From NCBI RefSeq assembly GCF_000154705.2, contig NZ_CM002917.1:3731853-3795852 (forward strand): a stretch of DNA of 64,000 bases, in the 5' to 3' direction. The position numbers and the translations under genes were made by a program. The notes beneath the pieces are model-generated. The model did not search any database and was not told the origin of the DNA. It worked only from the letters and a program-made list of their open reading frames with translations. Shown one piece after another: positions 25,843-34,321 of this stretch. Every line of letters starts with the position of its first letter. Within the stretch, counting starts at the first letter, position 1. This DNA is from Hoeflea phototrophica DFL-43. Lineage in GTDB: Bacteria; Pseudomonadota; Alphaproteobacteria; Rhizobiales; Rhizobiaceae.

Positions 25843-27109
25843 GTTGCTCAGGCAAATCGGATGGATCAACCGCTCCTCGACTCTGCGGCTGACATTGCTG
25901 CTGTCGGTCATCTTTGCATTCGGAATGGTCGTCGCCATTCTCGTGGCGCTGACACTTGGACATGACGCCTTAATCCGCCGGGTGGATTCCCACCTGGCCA
26001 ACCTCGCCGCCGCAGTCGAGATCGATGACGACCGTGAAGACATCTATTCCGTGCTGGTCCGCCCCCTGTCCCAGCTCGCCGATTTGCCGCCCGGATTTGC
26101 TGAGATCCTGGAGACCGGGATCGGCACCGTGGATCTCGGCAGAGAATTCAGGGGAGAGGAAAGCTGGCGGGCCATGGTCGCCCGGGACAACGAAGGCACA
26201 CCGGTGTTGGTCGCCGTCCCCCTCGATGACAGCGAGGAAGCACTGGAGGTGCTGGGCAACGCCTTGTGGACCACCACCGGCTTTGTTCTGGTGATCGTGG
26301 TTCTGATCGGGCTCGGGACAGGCTTGCTGGCGCAACGGCGGCTGGCCCGCATCAACGGCGTGCTCCAGCGGCTTGGATCAGGTGATCTCAAGGCCCGAAC
26401 CGGAACCGGCAGATCCGCCGATGATCTTGATGAGTTGGCACGACAACTCGACAACACGGCCGCAGAACTGGAACGGCTGGTTGCGCAAACCCGAAATCTA
26501 AGCGCCAGCCTCGCCCATGATCTGCGCACCCCGCTTGCCAGGCTGCGCGCCCGGCTTGAGACCCTGCCGGAGAGCGAGGAAAGGGGCGCGGCCCTTGAGG
26601 AAGCATCACACATGTCCGGTGTTTTCGATGCCATCATGCGCGTTGCAAGGATCGAGGCCGCGCATGGAGACGAGGGCTTTGAGAACGTCGACCTCGGCGA
26701 TCTTGCCTCCGAACTGGCCGAGACCTTTGGACCGGTTGTCGAAGACAACAACAAGAGCCTGTCGGTGAAACTCGTGTCCGCCAAATCGGTCTTTGCGGAC
26801 AAGGCAATGCTGGTTCAGGCCATGGCCAACCTCATTCAGAATGCCATTGTTCACGGCGGTCCCGATGTTGAGTTGTTCGCTGATGCGCGCAGCATCGGTG
26901 TTGCCGACAATGGAGAAGGTGTGGATCCGGCATTATATGATGAAATCATCAAGCCGATGGTGCGTCTCGATTCCGCGCGCCAAACCGAGGGCACCGGTTT
27001 GGGCCTGGCGCTGGTCCGTGCGGTGGCCGACCGCCACAACGGGCTTCTGGAATTGACCCGCAACACTCCCAAAGGCCTGCGCGCGACAGTCAAGTTTACA
27101 GATTTGTAA
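25826..27109 (+). CDS. Sensor histidine kinase
   Basis: The 427-residue product has two membrane segments (about residues 20-45 and 150-170) flanking a periplasmic loop of ~105 residues, a HAMP-like linker, an H box NLSASLAHDLRTPLARLRARL with the phospho-His, an N box (QAMANLIQNAIVHG) and G boxes (DNGEGVD; GTGLGLALVRA). ATG 25826 is used; a GTG three codons earlier is possible. It overlaps the regulator gene, so the pair is translationally coupled. The stop codon lies inside the second operator-like palindrome. The stimulus is unknown. Confidence 0.93.
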   Translation: MSSGNRLLRQIGWINRSSTLRLTLLLSVIFAFGMVVAILVALTLGHDALIRRVDSHLANLAAAVEIDDDREDIYSVLVRPLSQLADLPPGFAEILETGIGTVDLGREFRGEESWRAMVARDNEGTPVLVAVPLDDSEEALEVLGNALWTTTGFVLVIVVLIGLGTGLLAQRRLARINGVLQRLGSGDLKARTGTGRSADDLDELARQLDNTAAELERLVAQTRNLSASLAHDLRTPLARLRARLETLPESEERGAALEEASHMSGVFDAIMRVARIEAAHGDEGFENVDLGDLASELAETFGPVVEDNNKSLSVKLVSAKSVFADKAMLVQAMANLIQNAIVHGGPDVELFADARSIGVADNGEGVDPALYDEIIKPMVRLDSARQTEGTGLGLALVRAVADRHNGLLELTRNTPKGLRATVKFTDL

Positions 27110-27111
27110 AC
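27094..27111 (+). promoter_or_regulatory. Second palindromic operator candidate, over kinase stop codon
   Basis: GTTTACA-GATT-TGTAAAC has perfect 7-base arms and the same 14-base core (one base changed) as the site at 24651-24664. It overlaps the kinase TAA at 27107-27109 and lies 77 bases before the ATG of the small membrane protein, giving that gene its own probable regulated promoter. Confidence 0.65.
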
Positions 27112-27188
27112 AGCAGCGCAGGCTGCGGCAAACCCGGACCTTCATATCTGTGCACATCGAAACACACAGACCAATGGAGACCATCCCG

Positions 27189-27416
27189 ATGAAAGACCTC
27201 TTCACCAAAATCACTTCCGGCGCAGCCGGTTTCGCAGTTCTGTTTGTCGGCCTTGCAATGGCCGGGCTTGGCCTGACCGTCATGGCGATGTTTGCAATGT
27301 TCGCCCTGGCGGCGATTGGTTTGGCATTGGTGGTCAGGCCGTTCATGGCAGCAACCACATCAGATCCGGCCAGTAAGGAGCCGGGAGCATTCCGGCAGAA
27401 CCCGGCGGCCGCCTAA
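27189..27416 (+). CDS. Small membrane protein of the PepSY two-component locus
   Basis: ATG 27189 opens a 75-residue protein with one or two hydrophobic helices (SGAAGFAVLFVGLAMAGLGLTVMAMFAMFALAAIGLALVV) and a short basic/polar tail. Its promoter region holds the operator-like palindrome shared with the PepSY gene, so it may be induced by the same regulator. Small membrane proteins of this kind often modulate a kinase or transporter, but none is recognisable here. Confidence 0.7.
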   Translation: MKDLFTKITSGAAGFAVLFVGLAMAGLGLTVMAMFAMFALAAIGLALVVRPFMAATTSDPASKEPGAFRQNPAAA

Positions 27417-27444
27417 CCGGACAACGAACCAAACCCGAAAACCA

Positions 27445-27480
27445 GAGCCCCTGGATACGTCCCCGGGGGCTCGTTCTTGT
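27445..27480 (+). terminator. Terminator after small membrane protein gene
   Basis: GAGCCCC and GGGGGCTC (27465-27472) enclose a 12-base loop and are followed by GTTCTTGTTT. The remaining spacer to 27754 (about 275 bases) holds no gene I can support. Confidence 0.75.
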
Positions 27481-27754
27481 TTGCACAGGCGCCGTTTGTA
27501 GAATTGAAATGGTCTGCCGATCCGCATCCGGGATAGCACACACCACCTTAAGCCCACTTGACGGATTGCACCCTGCCGCTGACGCGGAACCTTCCCCATA
27601 AGACTGCATGCCTGGGGACCACGGACTACATATTGCCCAAACCCGTTACTCGCTTTACCAGTTGTAACTCCTCATTGCCCCGCGGCAGCACCTGGTACAG
27701 TGGGGCATGTGAAACCTCCCGCTTTCCAGGCATCCGGGCAACTGCTGACAAACC

Positions 27755-28816
27755 GTGCTACGCATCATCCTCCAATCCCTGCTTCTGACCACCCTTGCTG
27801 CCGTGCTCTCCGGCTGCATCGGGCCCGGCTACTACGCGCAGTCGCTCAAGGGGCATGTGGAGATACTGGCGGCGCGGCAGAGTGTCGAGAAGCTGATCGG
27901 TGCGCCTTCGACGCCCTCGGCGTTGCGGGCGGAGATGGCGGCGGCGGGCGCAATCAGGCAATTTGCCAGCGACGCGCTCGGTCTGCCCGACAATGCGAGC
28001 TACCGCACCTACGTCGACATCGGCCGGGATTATGTGACGCTGGCGGTTTATGCGGCGCCAGAATTCTCACTGGCGCCGCAGCTCTGGTGCTTTCCGGTGT
28101 TCGGCTGCGTGCCCTACCGGGGGTATTTCTCCCGCGACGCCGCGCTGAAGACCGCGCGCGGGCTTAAGGAGGATGGCCTTGACGTGTATATCTCGGGCAT
28201 AACCGCCTATTCGACGCTGGGCTGGAGCAGCGATCCGCTGCTCTCGACGATGTTTGACGGGGACAGAACCTATCTCGCGGGCCTGGTGTTTCATGAACTG
28301 GCGCATCAGCGTGTCTATGTGAATGGCGACACCGCCTTCAACGAGGCCTTCGCCGTGGCGGTGGAGACCACCGGCGTGAAGAAATGGCTGCGCGCGGGCG
28401 GCGATCCGGCAGGGCTTGAGCGCTATCGGGCCGGCCTCAGGCGCAGCGCGGACTTTCTGACGCTGGTGGCAGAGACCAGGGGCGAGCTGGCCCGCGTCTA
28501 TTCCCGGCCCGCCAGCGCAGACGAAAAGCGCGCCGGGAAGGCTGCCGCAATCGAACGGCTGAGAGCGCGCCACCGGAAGCTGCGCGACGGAAGCTGGGGC
28601 GGGTACCGCGGCTATGATGGCTGGATCGACGGCCCGATCAACAACGCCAAGCTCGCCGCCATGTCGGTCTACAACGATCTGGTGCCGGATTTCCTGCGCC
28701 TGTTCGAGCTCTGTTCGGACGACTATGAGCGCTTCTACGCGGCCGTGGCACGGCTGGGCCGGCTCGGCAAAGGTGAGCGCAGGCAGGCGCTTGCAGCGGT
28801 TACGGGCTGCGGATGA
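27755..28816 (+). CDS. Lipoprotein zinc metallopeptidase (putative aminopeptidase family)
   Basis: A lipobox LSGC (Cys near residue 21) marks an anchored lipoprotein. The zinc motif H-E-x-x-H is FHELAHQRVYV near residue 180, followed by the second-half glutamate in FNEAFAVAVE, which is the PF10023 arrangement (putative aminopeptidase). The start is GTG 27755. Length 353 and a conserved Cys near WCFPVFGC fit the family, which is widespread but uncharacterised in Gram-negatives. It stands alone. The peptide substrate is unknown. Confidence 0.82.
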   Translation: MLRIILQSLLLTTLAAVLSGCIGPGYYAQSLKGHVEILAARQSVEKLIGAPSTPSALRAEMAAAGAIRQFASDALGLPDNASYRTYVDIGRDYVTLAVYAAPEFSLAPQLWCFPVFGCVPYRGYFSRDAALKTARGLKEDGLDVYISGITAYSTLGWSSDPLLSTMFDGDRTYLAGLVFHELAHQRVYVNGDTAFNEAFAVAVETTGVKKWLRAGGDPAGLERYRAGLRRSADFLTLVAETRGELARVYSRPASADEKRAGKAAAIERLRARHRKLRDGSWGGYRGYDGWIDGPINNAKLAAMSVYNDLVPDFLRLFELCSDDYERFYAAVARLGRLGKGERRQALAAVTGCG

Positions 28817-28850
28817 TGTGTGGGGGGCACGAGATACCTCCCACTTCCAT

Positions 28851-29015
28851 AAGACCCCTCCCCAACCCCTCCCCACAAGGGGGAGGGGCTCGACCCGGCT
28901 TCGTGGCCTTTCCCCTAACTCGAATCTTGAACCCGTTGAGATGCCGGCTTTATGGGCAGGAGTTGGCGGCAACTTAGCCCCTCCCCCTTGTGGGGAGGGG
29001 TTGGGGAGGGGTCTT
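28851..29015. repeat. Perfect 40-bp inverted repeat, with tandem unit
   Basis: Left arm 28851-28890 and right arm 28976-29015 are exact reverse complements over 40 bases (pattern AAGACCCCTCCCCAACCCCTCC...), with 85 bases between them. The right arm is followed by a second copy of its TTGGGGAGGGGTCTTGCTT end (29001-29039). Both arms lie in the spacer of convergent genes. It resembles a widespread intergenic palindromic or MITE-like element. Confidence 0.85.
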
Positions 29016-29082
29016 GCTTCTTGGGGAGGGGTCTTGCTTTTCAGGGTGAAAGCTTCCTGCTGGCAGGAGGCAGCCTCTGGCT

Positions 29083-30678
29083 CTATTGCGAGCCCCTCGC
29101 CCAGGCATCAAGCGCCTGGTTGAAGACTTCGGTGCCGGTGGTCCCCTTTTCCAGCGTGATCAGCGCCTGGCGGCCATTGGCATAGACCACCGGGATGTCG
29201 ATCCAGCTGCGCTGGCGCATCAGCCCGGTGTTGGCCTCGGCGGCCTCGGGAAGATCGTTCAGCGCCACCATGTAGAAATCCTGGGTGATCTTGGCGGGCA
29301 CCGCAATCAACGGGCTGCCCTGGTCAGCCTCGGTCTGCTTGAACGAGATCCGCTGCAGCTGATCGATCGAGCCACCGGAAAACCCTTCCGGGACCGCGAA
29401 CACGATCTCGACCAGATGGCTCGCCGGCAGCGAGGGATCATTGTTCTTCTTGATCGTCAGCAGCGCCGACAATCCGGTGTCGGGATTGTTGATCTCGCCT
29501 CGGATCACCGGGCTGTCAGGCCCTTCGCTGGAGGGCTCGCTGACCAGCGTCCAGACCACGGTGCCGGGCTTGACCTCGAGCGATTGCTGCCCGAGGCGCT
29601 CCTCGTAGAGGATCATCTTCTGCGAAACGCCCAGCGGATCGGATTGCGGTACAGCCGCCTCCTCGGTCGTGACCTCGGCCTCCGCGGTGCTTTCCTCCGC
29701 GATCGCTTCATCGGCCGGGGTGGTGTCGGTCAGCCCGGCCACCGAACGTCCCTCGACAGGGGCATCAGTGGCAGGCCCCGGCGCCGGGCCCGCATCGGTC
29801 TCGGTTCCATCGGCGTTCAGGCGCTGGGTGAACTTTTCGCCCTCAGCCGGATCGGCCGGTTCGGATGGCGCTGCATCGGATGTGACGGGCTCGGCGGGCG
29901 CGGGCTCCGATGGCGTTGTCTCGGGCGCGGCAGGCGTTTCGGGCGTGCTCGTTTCAGGCGTGACGGCCGCGGTTTCAGGCGCGGTCTCGCTGGGGGCTGC
30001 AGGCTCAGCCGTCTCGCTCTGGGATGTGCCCAACATCGCCATGAATGTGTCCTTGTAGGCCCAGCCGGCATAGCCGACACCCGCCAGCGCCAGCGCCACG
30101 ACAAGCGCCAGCACCCCGCCGCTGCCCAGGGCCGGCTTGCGCGCAGCGCCCGTTGCGTTGGCATCAGGCCCGAGGCCGAAGGCATCGTCATGCGCCGGGC
30201 CGGAGAGGTCACCTGACGCCATCACCGCTTCGGGTTCACGCTCATCAATCGGCGCGGCTTGGGGCACCGCCGCCTGCGGCTCATAGACAGCCGCTGCGGG
30301 CTGTTGCTCCATACGGGGGGCAACAGGCGCGGATGCAACAGGTTCAGGCGCGACAGGCGCAGGCGGTGGAGCGGCCCGGGCGGGCTCTGCCACCACCGGG
30401 CTCTTCTCGACCATCGATTCGAGCTCGGCCATCAGCGCATCGGTCTCGTCGAGATCCGCGGGCAGCGCCTCGGCGTGCTCGCTCTCGACCTCGTCGATGG
30501 CGGCGCCCAGCTTGTCGAGCTGGCTCGCCATCACCTCGTCCGATGGCGGCGGGTTGATCGCTTCGAGCTGCCGGCGGATGGCGGCGCGCGCCTTGTCATA
30601 GACCTTGGCCCGGTTCTCCGGTGTGTTCTCCGAAAGGTTGTCGACCGCCTTCCGGATGACTGCTACAAAATCCGCCAT
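29083..30678 (-). CDS. Single-pass membrane protein with Ala/Pro-rich linker
   Basis: The 531-residue product has a cytoplasmic N-terminal region (MADFVAVIRKAVDNLSENTPENRAKVYDKARAAIRRQLE) likely helical, then a low-complexity A/P/E segment, one membrane helix (about residues 192-214, ALVVALALAGVGYAGWAY), a second Ser/Thr/Ala/Glu/Pro linker of about 140 residues, and a conserved periplasmic C-terminal domain (ILYEERLGQQSLEVKPGTVVWTLVSE; RGEINNPDTGLSALLTIKKN; PVVYANGRQALITLEKGTTGTEVF). It is 54 bases downstream of purA on the same strand. Role unknown; linkers are probably variable between strains. Confidence 0.8.
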   Translation of the reverse strand: MADFVAVIRKAVDNLSENTPENRAKVYDKARAAIRRQLEAINPPPSDEVMASQLDKLGAAIDEVESEHAEALPADLDETDALMAELESMVEKSPVVAEPARAAPPPAPVAPEPVASAPVAPRMEQQPAAAVYEPQAAVPQAAPIDEREPEAVMASGDLSGPAHDDAFGLGPDANATGAARKPALGSGGVLALVVALALAGVGYAGWAYKDTFMAMLGTSQSETAEPAAPSETAPETAAVTPETSTPETPAAPETTPSEPAPAEPVTSDAAPSEPADPAEGEKFTQRLNADGTETDAGPAPGPATDAPVEGRSVAGLTDTTPADEAIAEESTAEAEVTTEEAAVPQSDPLGVSQKMILYEERLGQQSLEVKPGTVVWTLVSEPSSEGPDSPVIRGEINNPDTGLSALLTIKKNNDPSLPASHLVEIVFAVPEGFSGGSIDQLQRISFKQTEADQGSPLIAVPAKITQDFYMVALNDLPEAAEANTGLMRQRSWIDIPVVYANGRQALITLEKGTTGTEVFNQALDAWARGSQ

Positions 30679-30731
30679 GTCCTACCCTGGTATCATCCCA
30701 TTGCGCGCAAGACGCGCCAATCGGCCTTAAA

Positions 30732-32030
30732 CTAGTCTTCAAACGGGTCCGTCACAAGTATCGTGTCGTCGCGCTCCGGACTTGTGGACAACAGCGCCAC
30801 CGGTGCGCCGATCAGCTCCTCGATGCGGCGCACATATTTGATCGCCTGCGCCGGCAGATCCGCCCAGCTGCGCGCGCCCACGGTTGTGTCTTCCCAGCCC
30901 TCGATGGTCTCGTAGATGGGCGTGACCCGCGCCTGCGCGCCCTGGCTTGCAGGAAGATGATCGATGCGCACGCCATCGAGTTCATAGCCGACGCAGATCT
31001 TGAGCTGCTTGAGCCCGTCAAGCACGTCGAGCTTGGTCAGCGCGATGCCGGTGGTGCCATTGACGGCCACCGACTGGCGGACCAGCGCCGCATCGAACCA
31101 GCCGCAACGGCGCTTGCGCCCGGTCACGGTGCCGAATTCATGGCCGCGCTCGCCCAGGAACTGCCCGGTCTCGTCATTGAGCTCGGTCGGGAACGGCCCC
31201 TCGCCCACACGCGTGGTGTAGGCCTTGGTGATGCCGAGCACATAATCGAGCGAGCCCGGTCCGAGACCCGAACCGGCAGCGGCCTGGCCGGCGACGGTGT
31301 TCGATGAGGTGACGAAGGGATAGGTGCCGTGATCGACATCGAGCAGCGAGCCCTGCGCGCCTTCAAACAGGATGCGCGCGCCGCGGCGGCGCTCCTTGTC
31401 CAGGAGCAGCCAGACGGTCTCGCGGAACGGCAGGATCCGCTCGGCCACCGCGATCAGTTCGTCAAGGATCGTCTTGACGGCGATTTCCGGCTGGCCGAGA
31501 CCGCGCCTGAGCGCATTGTGATGGGTGAGCAAGCGGTCGACCTTGGCCGGCAGCGTCTCCAGATTGGCAAGATCCATCACCCGGATCGCCCGGCGGCCGA
31601 CCTTGTCCTCATAGGCCGGGCCGATGCCGCGCCGCGTGGTGCCGATCTTGGTGCCGGAATTGGACGCCGCATCCTCGCGCAGCGCGTCAAGTTCGCGGTG
31701 CAGCGACAGGATCAGCGTGGCATTGTCGGCGATGCGCAGATTGTCGCCATTGACCACCACATCCTGCTTGGCCAGCCGGTCGATCTCGCTGACCAGCGCA
31801 TGCGGATCGATCACCACGCCATTGCCGATCACCGCCATCTTGCCGGGACGCACGACGCCGGAGGGCAGCAGCGACAGCTTGTAGCTGACCCCGTCGATGA
31901 CCAGCGTATGGCCGGCATTGTGGCCGCCCTGGAAGCGCACCACCACATCGGCGCGCTCGGACAGCCAGTCGACAATCTTGCCCTTCCCCTCGTCGCCCCA
32001 TTGCGATCCGACGACAACTACATTGGCCAT
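30732..32030 (-). CDS. purA: Adenylosuccinate synthetase
   Basis: PurA joins IMP and aspartate using GTP, the first committed step to AMP. ATG 32030 gives 432 residues starting [23 protein letters not shown], with the GTP-binding/IMP-site signature. [12 protein letters not shown] follows, then [38 protein letters not shown] and [18 protein letters not shown]. The longer 5' extension would run through the promoter and was rejected. The ribosome site is AGAGG. All catalytic motifs appear intact. Confidence 0.98.
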   Translation of the reverse strand: MANVVVVGSQWGDEGKGKIVDWLSERADVVVRFQGGHNAGHTLVIDGVSYKLSLLPSGVVRPGKMAVIGNGVVIDPHALVSEIDRLAKQDVVVNGDNLRIADNATLILSLHRELDALREDAASNSGTKIGTTRRGIGPAYEDKVGRRAIRVMDLANLETLPAKVDRLLTHHNALRRGLGQPEIAVKTILDELIAVAERILPFRETVWLLLDKERRRGARILFEGAQGSLLDVDHGTYPFVTSSNTVAGQAAAGSGLGPGSLDYVLGITKAYTTRVGEGPFPTELNDETGQFLGERGHEFGTVTGRKRRCGWFDAALVRQSVAVNGTTGIALTKLDVLDGLKQLKICVGYELDGVRIDHLPASQGAQARVTPIYETIEGWEDTTVGARSWADLPAQAIKYVRRIEELIGAPVALLSTSPERDDTILVTDPFED

Positions 32031-32269
32031 GGAAACCTCTTTGCAACGAACCCCGATGCGGCGTTCTGGAAATGAAAAACCCGCGCATGCATACAGACTT
32101 AGCCGCCCAAAATCGAGCCTTGCCCGGCGCGATAAGGCTTTTTTACGTGACATTTTGACTGGCTGGAGCCAAACAGGGAGCCACGACGAAGCGATTTCAC
32201 CCGCACGGCCCGGCAAAGCCGGCCCCGCGCCGCGCCACGCCACGCCCGCAAGCCCCCGGACAGACTCAC

Positions 32270-33148
32270 TTGATCCTGCGCGCCTATCTGTTCCTGACCA
32301 TCACATCGCTGTCCTGGGGCGCCAATGCCGTTGCCGGCAAACTCGCCGTCGGCCACATCTCGCCGATGCTCTTGACCTCGCTGCGCTGGGCCATGGCGCT
32401 GATGATCCTGATGGCCTTCACGCTGCCGCAGGTCCGCCGCGACATCAAGGTTATCAAGGCCAACCTGCCGCTGCTGATGGCCTATGGCGCGGTCGGCTTC
32501 ACCTCGTTCAACATCCTGCTCTATTCGGCGCTCCAGTACACCACCGCGATCAATGTCGCCATCGAGCAGGCGGGCATGCCGATGCTGATCTTCCTCGCCA
32601 ATTTCATCCTGTTCCGCATCAAGGTGACCCCGGCGCAGATCCTGGGCTTTATGCTCACGCTCGCCGGCGTGGCGATCACCGCCTCGAGCGGCAGCCTCAC
32701 GCGCCTGATCGGGCTCGAACTCAACCGCGGCGACGCGCTGATGCTGCTCGCGGTACTGTGCTATGGCGGTTACACCGTGGCGCTGCGCTACAAGCCGGTG
32801 CTGCACTGGCAATCGATGATCACGGTGATGGCGGCTTCCGCCTTCCTCATCTCGCTGCCGTTTGCGGCCTTCGAGGTGGCGCGCGGCTCAGTCACCTGGC
32901 CCGACACCACCGGCTGGCTGGTCGCGGCCTTCACCGCCGTGTTCCCCTCACTCGTCGCCCAGGTGCTGTTCATCAAGGGCAACGAAATCATCGGCTCCAA
33001 CCGCGCCGGCATCTTCATCAACCTGGTCCCGATCTTCGGCACGCTGCTCTCGGTGATGATCCTCGGCGAGATGCTGCATCTTTATCATGTGGTGGCGCTG
33101 GGCCTGGTGCTGGGCGGGATATGGCTGTCGGAGCGGGGGAAGCGGTAG
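32270..33148 (+). CDS. EamA/DMT-family transporter
   Basis: Ten hydrophobic segments arranged as two EamA repeats span the 292 residues (first: [22 protein letters not shown]; second repeat from about residue 150, [23 protein letters not shown]). [16 protein letters not shown] is the family signature of the last helices. It exports or imports small metabolites such as amino acids or nucleosides; specificity is not predictable. TTG at 32270 is taken because an ATG inside would remove the first helix. It is divergent from purA. A 13-G run begins in its TAG stop codon. Confidence 0.87.
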   Translation: MILRAYLFLTITSLSWGANAVAGKLAVGHISPMLLTSLRWAMALMILMAFTLPQVRRDIKVIKANLPLLMAYGAVGFTSFNILLYSALQYTTAINVAIEQAGMPMLIFLANFILFRIKVTPAQILGFMLTLAGVAITASSGSLTRLIGLELNRGDALMLLAVLCYGGYTVALRYKPVLHWQSMITVMAASAFLISLPFAAFEVARGSVTWPDTTGWLVAAFTAVFPSLVAQVLFIKGNEIIGSNRAGIFINLVPIFGTLLSVMILGEMLHLYHVVALGLVLGGIWLSERGKR

Positions 33149-33160
33149 GGGGGGGGGGGG
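33148..33160 (+). repeat. Homopolymer of 13 Gs
   Basis: The run begins with the third base of the TAG stop of the EamA gene. Tracts of this length are unstable by slippage and prone to sequencing error. It does not change the encoded protein because the stop precedes it. Confidence 0.85.
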
Positions 33161-33490
33161 AACCAAGCCCAGCGGGGGCGACAGGGCATGGTATTGAAAT
33201 ATCGCTACGCCAAACCTGATGTGAGACGGACTTGGCTTCACAATGTCTGGTCAGCAAAACCAACCGCGCGACGGACACAAACAGTCAGGCCTCTAATTGT
33301 AGCACTGCGATTTTGCTGTTGGTAATATAGACGGTTCGGACTCCACGCTTCCGTCTACTTTGATCATAGTAAAATGCAACGCAACATCACGTAGCAGAAA
33401 GCTGTACATAATCGAAGAATTACCAATACTTACTTGGCTACAAATCGGGAAAATCGACATCCTCCATATATATAAATTAGCCTAATCTTG
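33161..33490. other. AT-rich spacer at left edge of island
   Basis: About 330 bases without a gene. The base composition shifts from GC-rich to AT-rich near 33230, which may mark the left boundary of the acquired segment. I see no integrase, tRNA end or obvious flanking direct repeat. Confidence 0.5.
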
Positions 33491-34321
33491 TTAAAGGTTA
33501 TAAATATTGCGAACCTTAGTGACGCACCGATTACGCGTTATGTTAGACCTTCCGATTCTGGTTTTGTTGAGTTCTTTGCAAAAAAACGAATCCCAAATTT
33601 TCTTGAAGAGCTTTTCTTCTCTTGAAGAGTCCCAGTCTCCTCGCTGTCGCCAGTCAACGGCCCAACGTTTGCACATCTCCCCAAAAAGCTCACGGTTGAA
33701 CGTGAGCACCAGTGTATCCACAGCTTCAATCGTCCTCTGAAGCAATGCAAAGTTCACTGCTATCCGAACCGGATTGCTATAGCTTCTTGCACCTATCTGG
33801 ACTGCATTCCTACCAGGCAAGACACCACCATTATGGACGATACCGTGCCGCAGATGACAAGCAATATCGAATTGTTCAAGGGGGCCTTTGAAACTTGAGT
33901 CTCTTAATTCAAAGCCTAAGTAACCACGAGCGGCCTTAACAAGCTCAGCCTTGGAACTGAAAGACAGGTGTTCAAACGCGCTCCTTCTGAATTCTGCAGG
34001 ACCGTGCCAGAGCACTCCGCCAAGATTTATCTGCTTTTCCGCCGCTACATGACGACAGATGGGGCACGTTTCGAGTGTCACAGATAGTATAGAGCGAAAG
34101 TAGGCTTCCGCCGCAGAAACTGAGCCCAGCAAGAGCAATCCCCCTAGGTGCTCGTTTTCAGACAATCGTACCGCCGTACCGTATGACAGTAGACTGCGTG
34201 AATTCTCAATATAAGAGTCGATTGGATTTGGAAATTGGACCTCTTCTAGAAAAGCGTCTATCGAACCAATACTGCTCGAAGAAGGCGCAGCATTTACGTA
34301 ATCTTCGATAGAAAAATTCAT
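33491..34321 (-). CDS. HEPN-like protein, putative RNase of two-gene module
   Basis: The 276-residue product is mostly helical. ACHLRHGIVHNGGVLPG contains R158-x4-H163, the R-x(4-6)-H motif that forms the nuclease site in HEPN-domain RNases. The setting, a helix before and NGG after, fits HEPN proteins of defence and toxin systems. A CPIC pair at residues 86-89 may bind metal. Its ATG overlaps the stop of the ATPase gene by 4 bases (ATGA), so the two are made together. AT-rich codon use contrasts with both flanks. The HEPN call rests on one motif plus helical character; it could instead be an inactive HEPN-like adaptor. Confidence 0.6.
   Translation of the reverse strand: MNFSIEDYVNAAPSSSSIGSIDAFLEEVQFPNPIDSYIENSRSLLSYGTAVRLSENEHLGGLLLLGSVSAAEAYFRSILSVTLETCPICRHVAAEKQINLGGVLWHGPAEFRRSAFEHLSFSSKAELVKAARGYLGFELRDSSFKGPLEQFDIACHLRHGIVHNGGVLPGRNAVQIGARSYSNPVRIAVNFALLQRTIEAVDTLVLTFNRELFGEMCKRWAVDWRQRGDWDSSREEKLFKKIWDSFFCKELNKTRIGRSNITRNRCVTKVRNIYNL

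Noticed and set aside
31897..33219. 440-aa plus-strand frame over purA and the transporter gene
   Set aside because: His/Arg/Pro-rich shadow of two well-supported genes in other frames.
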